This document shows, piece by piece, positions 1-30,331 of a stretch of 64,000 bases of DNA. Positions within the stretch are counted from its first letter, which is position 1, and every line of letters begins with the position of its first letter. This DNA is from Amoebidium appalachense (taxonomy: Eukaryota > Ichthyosporea). The DNA lies in the NCBI GenBank assembly GCA_963693365.1, contig CAVNZM010000001.1, forward strand, positions 16,740,001 through 16,804,000, given 5' to 3'. A model generated the notes under the pieces. The model had not been told where the DNA came from. It did not search any database and saw only the letters and a program-made list of their open reading frames with translations. The translations under genes were made by a program, and so were the position numbers.

Positions 1-3000
1 CTGAGTTGCGGTCTTCCATCCCAGACCCATCATTCCGAGAGCCCCCAAGATTTCCGGGCCGGCCTGCTTTCTACAATGCCGACAGGTCAGTTTCCCTGAT
101 ATGTGCTGATTCAGCTGATAGGCTGCAAGGTGGCAGTGAAAGACAGCATATAGACACGGATAGGCAAGAGATATTATTGGCTTGGGTGTAGCTCCCATGC
201 ATTTGCAGCCCTGCTTGTGTGGGCTTGGGAACAGGCTATATTAGGCCTCTCCGGCTCTTAGCAGGTTGTTGCCACCCACAGCAGCCGGACATGTGCCCAT
301 ATCTCTTGCCCCCCCCCCCCCCCCCCCCCCCCCCCTCCCTTCAACCCTGGCCGCCGCCTCTTCCCCCTCCTGCTCCCTCGTCTTCCTTCCCTGGAGGCTT
401 TCCGTGTGTGGGTGGCAAGACCTACAGAGTCCACAACACAGCATCTCCATAACACTAATGCCAGAGTAAGCCCCCTAACATAGTGTTATATCTGCAGTAG
501 GCCACCCATGGAGTTTGATCCCCGAGCCGAGATGTACCGGGATGCCGACATGGAGACCATGGCAAGGGGGGGCTTTGACCGCTTCGAGGGGGGGTTCATG
601 CCCTACGACCGGGCAATGATGGAAAGGGAAGGCTTTTTCGATCCGGGCCGGTTTGAAGGTCGGTGCCCCCCTCCCCCCCCCCCGCCCTTTCTGTGACCTT
701 CCTGTGTGGGTGCTTGGTGCAGGGTACGTGAGGGATGTTTGTTTTTTCGTGTCCAATCATGCATTTGTGAATGTGGTTTTGTGACTTGCCGAAGGAAACA
801 CGACTGATTTTAGGTGCTGTAGCTTCCCGGTGATTTTATTTTTGGCTGACACCATGTTTTTGGTCACCCCACAGTACCCCCGAGATGGGCTGGACACATT
901 GAGATGCCAGATGACCGGGAAAATCCCTACGCGGCAGGACGTTTTAGAGAAAGAACCGGCCCACAGTTTCTGGAAGGGCGGCGCTCTGAGCCGGCTGCAA
1001 GCGAAGAAAGAAGAAACGGCAGGCCAGCAAGCCCCGTTTATGTACGAAATGATCGAAGTGGTGGGGATGGAAGCGACTCGGAAGAGGGGGCCATAGACCC
1101 AACACCGAGGAGGGAAAGGGAAAAGGACAAGGAGAGGGACCGAGACCGGGACAGGGATAGAGATAGAGAGCGGGACAGAGAGAGGGTGAGAGATCGAGAC
1201 AGAGAAAGAGAGAGGGATAGAGATAGGGATAGAGATAAGGAGCGGGAGAGAGATCGGAGGGAAAAGGAAAGGGAACGAGACAGGGAGAGAGACCGAGACA
1301 AGGATAGAGATAAAGAAAGGGGAAAGTCGAGAGAGCGCGACAGAGAAAGGGAGAGGACGGTCGAAAGAGACAAGGAGCGAGACCGGGAAAGGGAGCGAGG
1401 CAGAGATAGGGACAAGGAAAGGGACAAGGAAAGGGAAAAGGAGAAAGATGCCGAAAAGGAAAGCGACCGTGAAGGGACAAAGGCCCCGGCATTTCATCGT
1501 TCCCAATCCGTCTCGGATGATAAAACCGGCTCCTCGCGTAGCGGCAGCCCGCTAATGAAACCTGGTCAAACAGGCACCACCAGAAAGGGCCCACGTGTAT
1601 CACGGTTTCAGCCGCTAGAATCCTCCGCCCCGTCGTCTGTGGATCTCTCTCAAATTCAACAAAAAATCGAGGCCATCCATGCGTCAGTCGCAGCCCAGGC
1701 CGCCTCTATTGGTGCCACCCCTACATCGCCAAAGTCAAAATCACAACAATCCAGCCACCCAGGGGGAGATGTGGAAAGTGGGGCATCACAGCAACTGCAC
1801 GAGGATAAGTCAACGACGGAGAAAAATTCGAACGAAGGCGCAGGCTTGGAAGCACAGTCGGATAAGCCACGTCCGCAGCCAACAAGCACACCAAGCAGGT
1901 TCGAGTCGGATAAATCTGCGTCTGCGGCAGAAACCCGGCCGCCCGATCACACGGCGGTATCTGCAAAATCGTCTATGGGTGCCAACACCAATGCGGCAAC
2001 CCGAACACCCTCCACGCCAGCCACCAACAGGGCAGCACCACGTTCGTCGCTCAGTTTGGACAGCAACGTGTCATCCCTCCCACCAAACACCACCGCAGCC
2101 ACGATCACACCAACAACGGCACCACCGCTACTCATCATGGGTCCACCCCGTGGCCCACCACCCATGCCTCCGCCATTCCACCCGCCACCTTTCCCTCCGC
2201 CGCCACAAACACCACACTCGGCATATGGAATGGGTTATCCATACGGTTACGGAGCCCCACCAGTTCCCCCTACACCCGGCGACCAATCAGCGGCCACTGA
2301 TGGGAGCGGCAAAATGGGGGAGTCTGACGGGATCCCTAGGCCATTTGCAGGCACACCGCCGCCTGCATGGTTGGACCGACGCTCCGAGACACCCGACGGG
2401 GCATGGGAGAGGGGTGGGGTAGGGGCTGGAACACCCACACCCGCCACCTCCTCTCCACCAAATATGTCTCCAGGGTCACCGGGACCACACACCCCACCTG
2501 CGTACCGCGGCTCAGCGGGAAGCATCAGCGGCAAACGTGGTTTCCAGCCACCGGTTCGAGGTGGGCGTTTCCGAGGCAGCCAATCACGGCCACTTCTAAG
2601 CACGCCACTACCGCCAAGTTCAGGTCCGGGAAGGGGCCTTCCGGGGCAAAAGCATACACCTGGGTCGATACAACCACCTACGCCTACGTTTCCTTTTGGG
2701 CAAAGAAACTCGCTTCCGGGATCAGGTGAGTGGGTGTCGAATTATCGTGCATGTGTTTTGCATGTGTGTTCATTTAGCGATTGTCTTCCCACAGACAGGC
2801 AATTTTGCGACTACGACCCCCCCCCCCCCCCCCCTCCCCCTCTTCCCACAAAGACACTCTCACATCTGCAACAAATGAGCTCATCAAATGTTGAAAGATG
2901 GCGTGCATGTTCTTGCACGATTTTTTCCCCAAGCCCCCCTTCCCCCCCCCCCCCCCCCCCCCCGCCCTCCCCCTCTCCCCCCGGTCTCCCCGTGTGCGCT

Positions 3001-3049
3001 GTCGCCTGCCTACTTCCCTTTCCCCCCCCCCCCTCCCCCTCCCCTCCCC

Positions 3050-3085
<36 letters not shown>

Positions 3086-3145
3086 CCACCCACCTTTCAC
3101 CTTCCCTTCCTTTGCATCCCACATCTATCAATATATCCCTCGTCC

Positions 3146-3182
<37 letters not shown>

Positions 3183-3648
3183 TTCCGGTCTCCATTTCCT
3201 CTGATTTGGCAAGACACTCCTCTTCCACACACACGCGCGCACATACGTGTATGGATAAAGTATTATCCCATTGATGATATCGCAGCACTGCCACCCATAA
3301 CTCCTCTAATCCCCTCCTTCCGATCTGTTTAGGCCAATATCTGAGTTGTCTCTCCCCCTTCCCCCCCTCCCCCCCCCCCCCCCCCCACCCCCCCCACCCC
3401 CTGTGCCCCCCCTTCCGGCTCATCCTATGACATCCACCCCTCACCACCCATCCCACAGTGCCTGGCACACCAGGGCTTGTAGGTAGGCGGGAGTCCATTC
3501 CACTCCTAGGGCCAGAGGCACGAGCACTTAGAGAGCAGCAGGCGCAGCGCATGAAGGTCGAGGCTGAGATCACGGCCGATAAGTCTCTGGTGGCCCACGT
3601 GGCAAACTGGCCTACTGAGATCATTGAAAAGAGGGTACGTCCTAACCT

Positions 3649-3682
<34 letters not shown>

Positions 3683-3807
3683 CCCTTAACCCACCTGCCC
3701 ACCCACCCCCCACCCGTCATGAGCTCGGCTTATGGTGCATGCTGTTAATGTTTGCCGTGCGATTTGAATTGCTTTGTTCGTCGTGACTGTATACTTTGCC
3801 TTCGGTT

Positions 3808-3838
<31 letters not shown>

Positions 3839-4755
3839 TTCCCCCACGCCTCTGCGACCGGGGCTCTCCCTTCCAATTAGCGCCTCCACGACTCGTTTCT
3901 TGGCGCTTCCCTATGCCTTCTCCTGTTCTTTATTCTCAGAGCATGGAATATGGGGTGTGACATCGTGCCTGGTGGCTGTGAAGGCTATACAAAATTATTT
4001 GCAGGTCGTTGTTATGTATATGGTTTGAATAGACGGGAGCAGTTAGCCCGAGTTGTTAGATGGAGATTGGGGATGGGTGTGTGGGTGAGGCTGCCAATAT
4101 TAATGTGTAGATGGAAGGAATGGGGGGATAGTAAAGTTGTTGCCCTTTTTTGCTTTAGTGTGGTAGATGGAAGAATAGGTTTTAAATGCTAGAGGTGGGA
4201 CTTTGTTTTGCCACTCCGTATTCATTCGTGAGTTCATTGGAAGGGGACGGCTTCACATGTTGCATTAGAGGTTGTTGTTGTGTTCTTATAGGGAGATGGA
4301 GGTGCATATGTGTGCACTAATTCATGTTTGGTGTATGTGTGTTTGTGTGTGCGTCCCTTTGGTGCCTGTGTGAGAGAGGGGACGGGAGAAGCGCAGATGA
4401 AGGGAAACCGAAAAAGGAGGGGAGTGGGGAGGGGGTGGGGGGGAAGGACGGGGGTGTGTTTGTTTGGGTAGAGGTGTGTGTGTGTTTTGGGGGGGAAGGG
4501 GGAGGGGGGAGGGGAGGGGGGTGTAAATGGGGACAACGGCTATATAGTGATAGAGATCACATGTGATTGAGGAGGGGAGTGGGAAGGAAGTTTCCTGGTT
4601 TCAGAAGTCTCTGTGGTGGGGTTGGAGTTAGAATACTGTATTGCAGGGAGAAGGGTTGAGGCTGCGACGGCAGGGAATCTATTAGGGGCTTTCTTTCTTT
4701 CTTTCTTTCTTTTCTTCTCTCCCTCTCTCTTTTTTTTTTCCTTTTTTTTTTTTTT

Positions 4756-4808
<53 letters not shown>

Positions 4809-4981
4809 TTCCCTGTGTATAGACAGGGATTTTTCAGAGACTCTATATTGTCACTGTTCGGAATGCAAGCATGCAAACAAATATGACTTACACCCCACTT
4901 TGTGTTAGTGAGTGGCTGTCCCCTTCCCCCTCTTTTTCTCTCTCATTCTGTCTGTCTCTTTCAGTGTGTATATATTTGGGG

Positions 4982-5030
<49 letters not shown>

Positions 5031-6088
5031 TGGAGTATTGACATGGCTTGTGGTTTGCAGATCAAGCAAACCGACGAAGACATGCGCAAGATGCGGGAGG
5101 ATGAGGGCCGCATACTGGTCGATCTCCGACAGGTCGCGGCCGAGCTTTTCCAGGCACGTCTACAGGCCGAAAATGCGGAAAGGTGGGTTATCGATGATTT
5201 ATGTTGGTACTGTGACAAAAGTTGGGTTGCCAGGAAATGTTGGGCATGGCCTGTGCCGTGCAAGTGGTAGACCTGGGTATGGACAGGCGTGAGCGTGTGA
5301 TAGTTTAGTTGTTTGTGTAAATGACTCCTATGTGGGTACGTGCGGGTGCAGTGAACTGATCATCAAATAGACGGGGGAATGCATGTGCCTGTGCACGTTG
5401 GGTGTGCAGTTAGGCCTTTTGGTTGGAAAACGCAAGGACCCCCCCTCCCCCTCCCCGCTTTGCCCCTTACCATCACCACCACCACCAATATCCTGCGCGC
5501 TGAATGAGTGAGGCTCGTGATGGGAAGCCTAATTAGTGCGAACACGAGCGCTCTACCAATCAAGCTGTTGTTAAGTTACTGCATATCATGTCTTGTCCTA
5601 CGGTATTTTCGTAAGAATTTAAAACAGTATGTGTCTGCTTCAACCCCATTCAGTCTGGTACAAGTCCACAGGCCCCAAGGATGACCCACACTGTGCGCCC
5701 ACACCCATGCCTCTCTCAGAACCCCTTGCTCTCTTGTCTGACTGCAGTTCCAGCCTTCTTTCTGACACGTTCTTACCAAAACAGGAAATGCCGGGCATTG
5801 CGCGAACAAATTGATTCGCTGGAAAACCGGGATGTGTACCCGACCAACTTGAAGGTGGTGGTGTGGGAGAGGGAAAGGGCCATACAACGGGCACTAGATG
5901 CAGCCAGGGAGGAGGCACGGTTGAAAACGGAAGCGGGTGCAAAGAAAGAGGCCCCTCAAGTACAAACACAGGCACAATTTCAAAGTCAATCACAATCACA
6001 ACCACAGGCACAGGCACAGGCACAGGCTGTTGCGCGAGAAAAGGAGTGTGTGGATGCAACGGAGGTGAAGGTGGAGCCACATCAATAG
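1..6088 (+). CDS. R-E/R-D repeat, proline-rich, coiled-coil nuclear-type protein (5' end outside window)
   Basis: I model exons <1-85, 498-658, 875-2725, 3459-3634, 5061-5182 and 5785-6088. All junctions are GT-AG and every phase agrees, giving 898 residues from the window edge to TAG. The order is an acidic/aromatic segment (PRAEMYRDADMETM), then a long block of alternating Arg-Glu/Arg-Asp dipeptides (about 1100-1470), a Ser/Thr/Pro-rich middle, a PPPMPPPFHPPP-type proline stretch near 2150-2210, and a Gly/Arg-rich piece. The last three exons form a charged coiled coil (EARALREQQAQRMKVEAEI; DLRQVAAELFQARLQAENAE), followed by a Gln-Ala tail (QAQAQAQA). Mixed-charge RE/RD blocks are typical of nuclear-speckle and RNA-processing proteins, so a nuclear role is an inference. 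I recognise no catalytic domain and no named family. The start codon is upstream of the window. Introns carry poly-C and, in the fourth and fifth, also poly-G runs. Confidence 0.75.
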
Positions 6089-7546
6089 AGGGGTGTATCT
6101 TGAATGTATATATATTTTGTTGTACTCTTTGAAATTCGTTTCTTTCTTTTATTGTAGGTTTTTTTTGTTTTTTGGTGGTTGGCTCGTTTGTTTTTGTCTT
6201 TAGGGTTTTCCTTCGAGAACGGATTTATGTGATTGTGTCGCCTTATTGATAGTTTCCACGAACATTGTGGTCTATATACCGGTCTTGTCACTGTAAGTTA
6301 AACGATAATGTTACGGGTGCCTCACATTTATATACGACCCCATATTTGAAGAAACTTCACAAACAACAATAATGAACGTAACGAAATGGCAGAAACGAAA
6401 TCTCGTTGCGCGAAGTCCGAGAAATAGTACAACGTCGGGGTCTGGTACCCTATTTCCTTACGTAGTTGCTGTCGGTTACTGTGTGGTCCTTTCCCCCTCA
6501 CCCCTTCTCCCCTTCCCTCCCACTTAACACAAATCCACACACCCACATGGCACGCTTACAGCTAGCACCAGCATATGGCCCGACGTGTTTTTGTACTTGC
6601 ACGTTTGCAGCTGCAAACGTGACGTGAACAGGAGTGTGTCCGATGATCGAGTTCCGTGAGCCACTTCCAGTCAGTCACCTGTAAATTAGATCTACAATAG
6701 ACCGGTTTAGAAATGTTTTTTTTCAAATTCTGCCTAACCTTATATGGCTCACTGGAACAATTCGAATCTTGTGATTGGTTGCGCCAAAAGTAAGGGCCAA
6801 GGTAAGGGCCGCTCAGGCGGTGACAGGCCAAAATCTCAGACCGACAGCCTCTCAAAAGCAGTTAGGCCTCGATTTTACTTAGAAAGTTGGTTTTCGTCCT
6901 TATGAAAGAGTTTTAGGAAATAAAAAGGCGCGTTAGAGATATAAGTAGTCGGGGTGCTCCGACAACGCCTGCATCGCTAAAGTCATCAAAACCCGTCTTG
7001 CAGAGCCTATTATCGTCTATGATGAAATTATATGGTTTTTGCCTGTTTTCGCTACGAAATAGGCACCGGACTCCCCATGTTGATTATACAAGAATTGCTT
7101 GTCGCTTTGTTTATCAAGTTATTTATTAATGGAGCAAAACCCCTTTTCTATTCAAATTATTGACTTCAAGCATTATAAGCAGGATTCGGTAGATGACCGT
7201 CGATCACTCAGCCCTTCATTTCGCCAGTTCGGCTGGCTGGATCTCCATAGAGCGAAGCAAACACATTGAGATTCTTAATTAGTGAGTCTAAGTTGGTCTA
7301 TATTGCGGCTTTGCGCCAGGATATTTTTTTTTAACATTTATCTATGATCATCTGAGATTCTGAGCCAGCCAGCCTGCCAACATGCACATGCGCATGCAAC
7401 TTGCAAGCTTGCTTTCCTGACCCAAGTTGTGTGGATGATAGAAGAGTGTGTATTCATAGGCTTTACCACGGTGCAGTAGACGGTCTGAGCTTTGAAGAGT
7501 TCAAGTAGGCCGCGGTTGTGTCCGGTAAAGCTGCTGACGGCAGACA
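6089..7546. other. Intergenic spacer between the RE/RD gene and the SET gene
   Basis: No convincing coding exon is seen. The first 1.2 kb lack long C or G runs, unlike almost every other spacer here. It holds the 3' flank of the first gene, a 22-bp perfect palindrome at 6600-6621, and probably the promoter and 5' UTR of the SET gene that starts at 7547. Confidence 0.5.
6600..6621. repeat. 22-bp perfect palindrome centred on CAGCTG
   Basis: The 22 bases read identically on both strands, with ACGTTTG and CAAACGT arms around a CAGCTG centre. The centre is an E-box/PvuII core. The site lies about 950 bp upstream of the ATG proposed for the SET gene. A dimeric transcription-factor site is possible but unproven. 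Confidence 0.5.
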
Positions 7547-18239
<10,693 letters not shown>

Positions 18240-18621
18240 ATTCCTACAACTCTGACCAATTTCCGGTTCAATGGCTGGGACATACCAAAGTACCAGGACA
18301 TAATGTAGTAGAGGAGATTACGGAATCTTGGAATTTTGGTTCCCGTGGAGATTATTGTTGGCGGATGCTGTGTGGTCAGTGTATGTGCACGGGTGCTACT
18401 TGGTGGCACAGAAGTTGTTGAGTACTTAGTTCACTGCTTTGGGTTTTTCTGCCCCTTAGCTGGTCCTCGTGTTTATCTCTAGCATACTGCCTGCATTTGC
18501 ATTGTGGGCGTTTGTGACATGTAGCTCCCAGTATTAACCTGTGCCATTGTGCATGGTACATTTCCTGTCGATGGCATGCACCCGGTCTGATCTTCAAGAC
18601 GTGGTGTCCCCTACGTTGCAC

Positions 18622-18668
<47 letters not shown>

Positions 18669-18729
18669 ACACAACACATCACACCCCCACCCCCCCCCCA
18701 CACACACATCCGCACACACATGCGCGCGC

Positions 18730-25041
<6,312 letters not shown>

Positions 25042-25497
25042 ATGTTAATGTACCTTTCGCCCCAGTCTTGCACAGGTGAGGTTAACGTATGATGAATACA
25101 TAGGTAAAAAGAGTGTGTGTCATATGTACAGAACCGGTGTTAATCCTTGTTTCGTTGTCAGTGCGGCATGTACGTGTGTGCATACTTGCTTCTAGGGTCG
25201 TACGCACGGTGTGTGTGCTTAACCAGGTTCAAGAGCCATGCGCCACAAGGCTTATGTGCATGTGTGGCTCTATAATACATGTCATGCCTTGCCTATAGCC
25301 TAGTTTATAGGCGCCTTCATGCATGGGAGATGACAAGACGCATGTAACTTTTCATGCATCCGGTGACGTGAGATGTATGAGCAGCATTTGTATGAATAAT
25401 TATAAAGAGGAAGTCTTTCACGTTGCAAATGCCCTGGCCGGCACCTATGTAAACAATTATAGACGCGGTGCCAGAATCCACGTGTTGAATGGTTTTT

Positions 25498-25559
<62 letters not shown>

Positions 25560-25581
25560 CACTGTGTGTGGGTGGGTGGAT

Positions 25582-25631
<50 letters not shown>
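25582..25631. repeat. Poly-G tract, 50 bp
   Basis: An uninterrupted G run directly abuts the family A repeat at 25632. On the minus strand it is the C tail of that repeat. Such a run can form G-quadruplexes. Confidence 0.85.
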
Positions 25632-25632
<1 letters not shown>

Positions 25633-25757
25633 GTGTATGCCTTATAGGGTTGAATTTGGAGGAGACACCAGCTAGAGGACCACAATAAAACGTCACAAAA
25701 ATGAGAAACCCGAATCGAAATCGAACCATGTAAGTGTGCAGGCATAAGGCCTTCGCG
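25632..25757 (-). repeat. Dispersed poly-C-tailed repeat, family A, copy 2
   Basis: Read on the minus strand it shares TGCCTGCACACTT, GGGTTTCTCATTTTTGTGAC and GGTGTCTCCTCC with the 8126-8245 copy, then runs into the 50-base C tail. It also contains GGTTCGATTTCG, which vaguely resembles a tRNA-type B box. The other copies do not keep this, so a tRNA origin is not established. Confidence 0.75.
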
Positions 25758-26107
25758 GGGGGGGGGGGGGGATGTTTGTGCTATGTAACTGAAACCGGTA
25801 CCTTGGCGCCATATATTTGTACAAACAGCCAATGGCTTTCAACAAGATATCTTACATGTTTGTGTACATACACCACAAGCTTGGAGGTCTTGACTCAAAA
25901 ATAACCCGAAAGGTTTATTTTCATGAATTAAACACTACGTCAACAAGTATGTACAGCCAGAATCCAAATCCAATTTCGTGCTGCCCACTAAGTTTCACGT
26001 GCAAATCTCTAATGTGAAGATCTAGGCTCACCACAACAGTAATACCCCAATTACATTCCCAGACCTACATACCACTCAAAAAAGAAGGGAAAAAAAAAGG
26101 GGGGGGA

Positions 26108-26151
<44 letters not shown>

Positions 26152-26615
26152 CCACGTGTGGGTGGCCGGGTGGGGTGGTGGTGGTGGTGGTCACCACGGT
26201 GGTCAATTGAGGAGGGGAGTCGCGAGAAGGGGAGAAGGGGGGAAGGGGGAGGGGGAGAGGGGGGGGGGGGAGGGGGGGGAGGGGGGGGTAAAAAGAAATG
26301 GCAAGTTAACCACTATCGCTACTATTATGACTACATGTACTAAAAGACCTACTACAAAAACAAAATGTGCAATTATCAAAACTACGTAGGCTTGCCCAGA
26401 CAGCAAAACTCACACAGGGTCCTCCGAGCTACCATATGGGCAACCAAGTTGAACCACCTAACCCCAACACCAGTGTCTAACCCTCCTCCTCCTCCTCCTC
26501 CTCCTCCTCTGATCCAGTGTATACTTCCTCCGGAACATCCACATGTGTAAGGTGATGCCTCCTGTAGGGGGGGAAAAAAAAAATGGGGGCAGAAGGGGGG
26601 GAGGGGGGGGGGGGT

Positions 26616-26652
<37 letters not shown>

Positions 26653-27151
26653 GGGCGGGTATGCGTTATGGAAAGAGAAGAGGGGGGGGGGGGGGGTAGA
26701 ATGTGTTACAGATCTAACCAAGTACACGTTCACGAACAAAACACACTAGTAACCATTTAGCAACGAATAAAAAGAAGCTATGCATTTGGGGGGGGGGGGG
26801 GGGGGGGGGGGGGGGTGGGGGGGCGCACAGATCATACGAAGAAAGGGATGCCCAACTTTGCACCCATTCTCCAAGCGCATCCGCTCTCACCTTTGCTTGC
26901 CCCCCCCCTCCCTCTCTCTCTCTCTCTCTCCCCCCCCCCCCCCCCCCCCCCCCCCCTCCCACTTTCCGCCTTCCTCCCACAAGCAGGTGGGTGCCGCACA
27001 TGCACACACATACGCTCTAGCCTCCGTGTGCTTGTGTGTGCGCTTGTGTTTGTCGTTGCGTCTGGCCAAGTCAGAAAAACTGATACAGACGGGCAACAGA
27101 CGTTTTGGTGGATGGGTGCGCACGCGGGTGGTGGTGTTGGTGGTGTTGGTG

Positions 27152-27196
<45 letters not shown>

Positions 27197-27317
27197 GTGA
27201 GTGCGCGTGCGCGCGTGTGTTGGCCGCGCGGGGAAGGGCGGGGGGAGGGGGAGGAGGAGGAGGGAGGGGGGGAAGGGGGGGAGGGGGGGGGGAGGGGGGG
27301 GGGGGGGGGGGGAGGTA

Positions 27318-28710
27318 CCAAAGCTTAGTCAGGACCCACGTGTTGATCACCCTGTACACTCCCTTCACCACCAGCGACCGCAACTGTGTACACGTGCCGA
27401 TTGGTGTAAAATCATACGTTACTGTCTGCCATTTTGCTGTCTGGACGAAAGTGAAGCTTTGCAGCGTTACACACCTTCTGAGGGGCGTAAACGAATGCAT
27501 GTCCAAGCATCCTATGACTGTGAGTTCCTTTAACCATTCCAGCTCACACAACCGAAGGGACCGGTAAAACGGCCTCCGGAAACATTTTCGAGCGTTAGCG
27601 AGTGCGCACTTATATGCTGGAAAGCACATCGATCCCGTCATCCCTGGCCCGTCCAAGGTTTCTCAGAACGATCGTATGCAACGTGCTAGTCTGTAGTTAT
27701 GCCAAGAAATACATGCTCTGATATATCCCGTTCTCGATGGTAATCTTCGTGACCGTTGTGCTCTGCGACACATCTAGGGCCCCTCGGTGCCTCCACCACT
27801 CCTCAAAGTCTCGAAAACCCTGATCCGTATCTCCCGCAATGCCGGGAAAGCCAGATGGCCGTGTGCTCCCCGTAGTCCACGACACCGGGAAAGGGTTAAA
27901 GATGTCACGTTAGGGCAGGTATCCGGCAACACAGGAGCCCACACGAGTGTATCGAGTGTAAGTTCCCGTAAAGATGTGAGAAGTGCTAACGGCGCGAGGG
28001 AATGAATCACGTGCTCATTGTTAGCGGGGTTGTGGCCCTCCAGTAATGACAGAGAGGCTATACCCGTGCATGCCCCACACAATCTCACTAAAGCCGATTG
28101 GTCGGGTTGTTGGTAAAGCGATAGATTTTGAATTTGTGGCATGAGAACAACACTATCAATGTCGTAACCAATCTGGGGTAGGGTTAAAAGACGAGTGATT
28201 TGCCCAAATACAACCCCGGTTTGCTCGATGCAAAAATGTGCGCATAGTGGTTGCTGAAGAAGAAAATCCGTCCAAATCGAGTGAATACACCCTATCGGAA
28301 TACATATAGGACAGGCAAACGTGACGGAGGCGGTCACACTCTTGAACCCCGGAAAAATCGGAATATCAACAATATCGGATATTCAGCGTAGACAGGTTCA
28401 GAAAATTCGCTACAAATCGGCAATTTGGCGATATTTCGTCAATGCCACTACTGACTTCGATAGACACCACATTGTGACGCCATATGCTGTTTGTGATCGT
28501 GGATAATGACATCAAATATTTTCTCCCATATATGGCTTCCAGCCAAATTTTGCCCGACCTCTTTGCCCAGTGATTGAGTCTCTTGCACGTGGCCGATAAA
28601 CTGAGCAGATCCCTTGGTCGGTGGATGTGTGCCACTATGCCGCTGATGATGTGGCCTGGGAGGGTGTCAAGTGGATACCCCACATCTTGCTGGTCTGAAG
28701 AAGCATGGAG
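27318..28710 (-). pseudogene. Decayed F-box/leucine-rich-repeat gene
   Basis: Minus strand. An N-terminal F-box reads DTLPGHIISGIVAHIHRPRD followed by LLSLSATCKRLNHWAKRSG. LRR-like segments follow (LSLYQQPDQSALVRLCGACT; PLALLTSLRELTLDTLVWAP), with a C-terminal part at 27330-27660 (IGTCTQLRSLVVKGV). It is paralogous to 49164-51408, in opposite orientation. Compared with that copy it has an in-frame TGA at 28366-28368, a one-base gain near 28220, an extra T in a T run near 27812, and loss of the GT donor after the segment ending near 27320. Several independent lesions make a pseudogene likely, though each single-base change could be a sequencing error. F-box proteins normally recruit substrates to SCF ubiquitin ligases. 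Confidence 0.75.
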
Positions 28711-28919
28711 AATGAGGTGGAAGTGTTGTGGAGGGGGAGGAGGGGGGGGGGGGGAGGTGGGGGGGAGGCGGGGAGGTGGGGGTTATCAGAATGTGCTACA
28801 GAGTGTGAAGTACATGTTCAGGCCCAATTAACACAATCCATAAGTTGCAAAAAAAGAGCACACACAAACAGTATGCATCATCATACATCAAAAGCAGAAC
28901 ACATCTTTTTTTTTTTTTT

Positions 28920-28969
<50 letters not shown>

Positions 28970-29990
28970 AAGTCGTCTACAGCACCCGAGGAGGGAGGCT
29001 TGGCACCAGACGAAATATCACAAGGCAAAGGGAAACGATGAAAACTGCTACACATGAAAGTAAAAGCCATACAAAATGCATATGATGTATACGACACATA
29101 CATACAAACAAAATGTGCACGTTTCTATACTATGTCTGAAATGGATGTAACTGAGAACAGCAGACACTTAGAGTTCTGTGCAAGAGAGGGCAGGCAACCA
29201 CTTTCACTGCAAATACAACCCATGTCAAAACATACCCAGAAAAGGGTGATTCGGGTGGAAGTACAAGGGGACCCCGGGGATAGGGCCGGGGGGGGGGGGG
29301 GGGGGGGGGGGGAAGGTAGGGACCATCTGATGTGCATGCGTACAGAACACACGGACTAAGAAAGAAAAAGTGCAATTGTGGGAAGGTGTTATGATGAGGG
29401 CTCAGAACATAGGCTGCTGGGCAGGATGAAGAGTTAAAGGGGAAGAAAACACAGTATGTGGGAGGCATAGGGCACATAGATAGGTGTGTGCAGAAGACAG
29501 GGTGTGAGAAAGGAGCCCAGGTGGGATGCAATGCAAGGATAAGCCGGGCAGGGCAGGAGGGAACAAGAGGAGGGCGGAGGGGGGGCAATAGGGAAAGCAT
29601 GATGGTTTCACTACCTCACAAGGCTACAATGCCGTGGGTAGATAGACGAATTCCTTCCTGGTCAAGGAAGGTGGGAGAGGAGGGGGGAGGGAAGGGGGGG
29701 GGGAGAGGGGGGGAAAGAAAAGGCGAGAGAGACGGGTGAAAAGAGAGGGTGTGATATGACTGGGGGGTGGGGGGAATCAATACAACGAACAGCCCATTTC
29801 AGGTGCCAGACATATCACTGCAATCACCAAACCGCATCACATGGCGCCTGTCAGAGAGAATTAAGGAGATGAAGACACATAAAAATAGGACATTCATTGA
29901 GTGAAGTCAGATATCTAGAACTAATAGCGGGAAGTTCGGTGTCAGCTCTGTGTTTGGTGTTGGGCATGTGTGCAGACAAGCCACATTGTT

Positions 29991-29993
<3 letters not shown>

Positions 29994-30052
<59 letters not shown>
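29994..30052. repeat. (TG)n microsatellite
   Basis: About 29 nearly pure TG units, followed by TG/CG-containing imperfect units to about 30118. It lies in the spacer upstream of APRT, on the strand opposite to the CA arrays of the SET locus. Confidence 0.9.
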
Positions 30053-30056
<4 letters not shown>

Positions 30057-30277
30057 TGTGTATGTGTGTGTGGGTGTGCGTGCGCACGTGTGTGTGTATG
30101 CATGTGTGTGTGTGTGAGGAAGGGAGGAGGGGGTGGGAGGGGGTGTGGGTAGGGGTGGGGGGTGGGGGGGGATTTGTAGGTATGAGAGTGGGCAACAGAA
30201 AAACAGAAAGCAGAGTGGGCGATAGACAGCAAGGGAGGCGAGGGAGGGAGGGCGCAGGAAGGGGGAGGGGGGAGGGG

Positions 30278-30331
<54 letters not shown>

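Larger units (their letters stand above)
25042..27317. other. Intergenic spacer, poly-G-rich, downstream of the SET locus
   Basis: No credible exon is found. The spacer holds T-run/(TG)n sequence (25494-25558), a 50-base G run (25582-25631), a family A repeat, further G runs (26101-26150, about 26610-26650, 26787-26814), a (CCT)n stretch (about 26482-26510) and a (TG)n tract (about 27152-27194). From about 25.5 kb the homopolymer strand switches from C to G. This matches the change from plus-strand genes to the minus-strand F-box relic. Confidence 0.6.

Noticed and set aside
1038-1603. Minus-strand Ser-Arg/Ser-Leu ORFs of 129-249 codons
   Set aside because: They are antisense shadows of the RE/RD repeat exon of the plus-strand gene.
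2811-3332. Poly-Pro and poly-Gly ORFs over C/G runs, here and at many other positions
   Set aside because: They follow homopolymers inside introns. The real exons end at GT donors before them.
25733-25757. tRNA-derived SINE (B-box-like GGTTCGATTTCG in family A copy 2)
   Set aside because: The other two copies do not keep this sequence, and no A box or cloverleaf is apparent.
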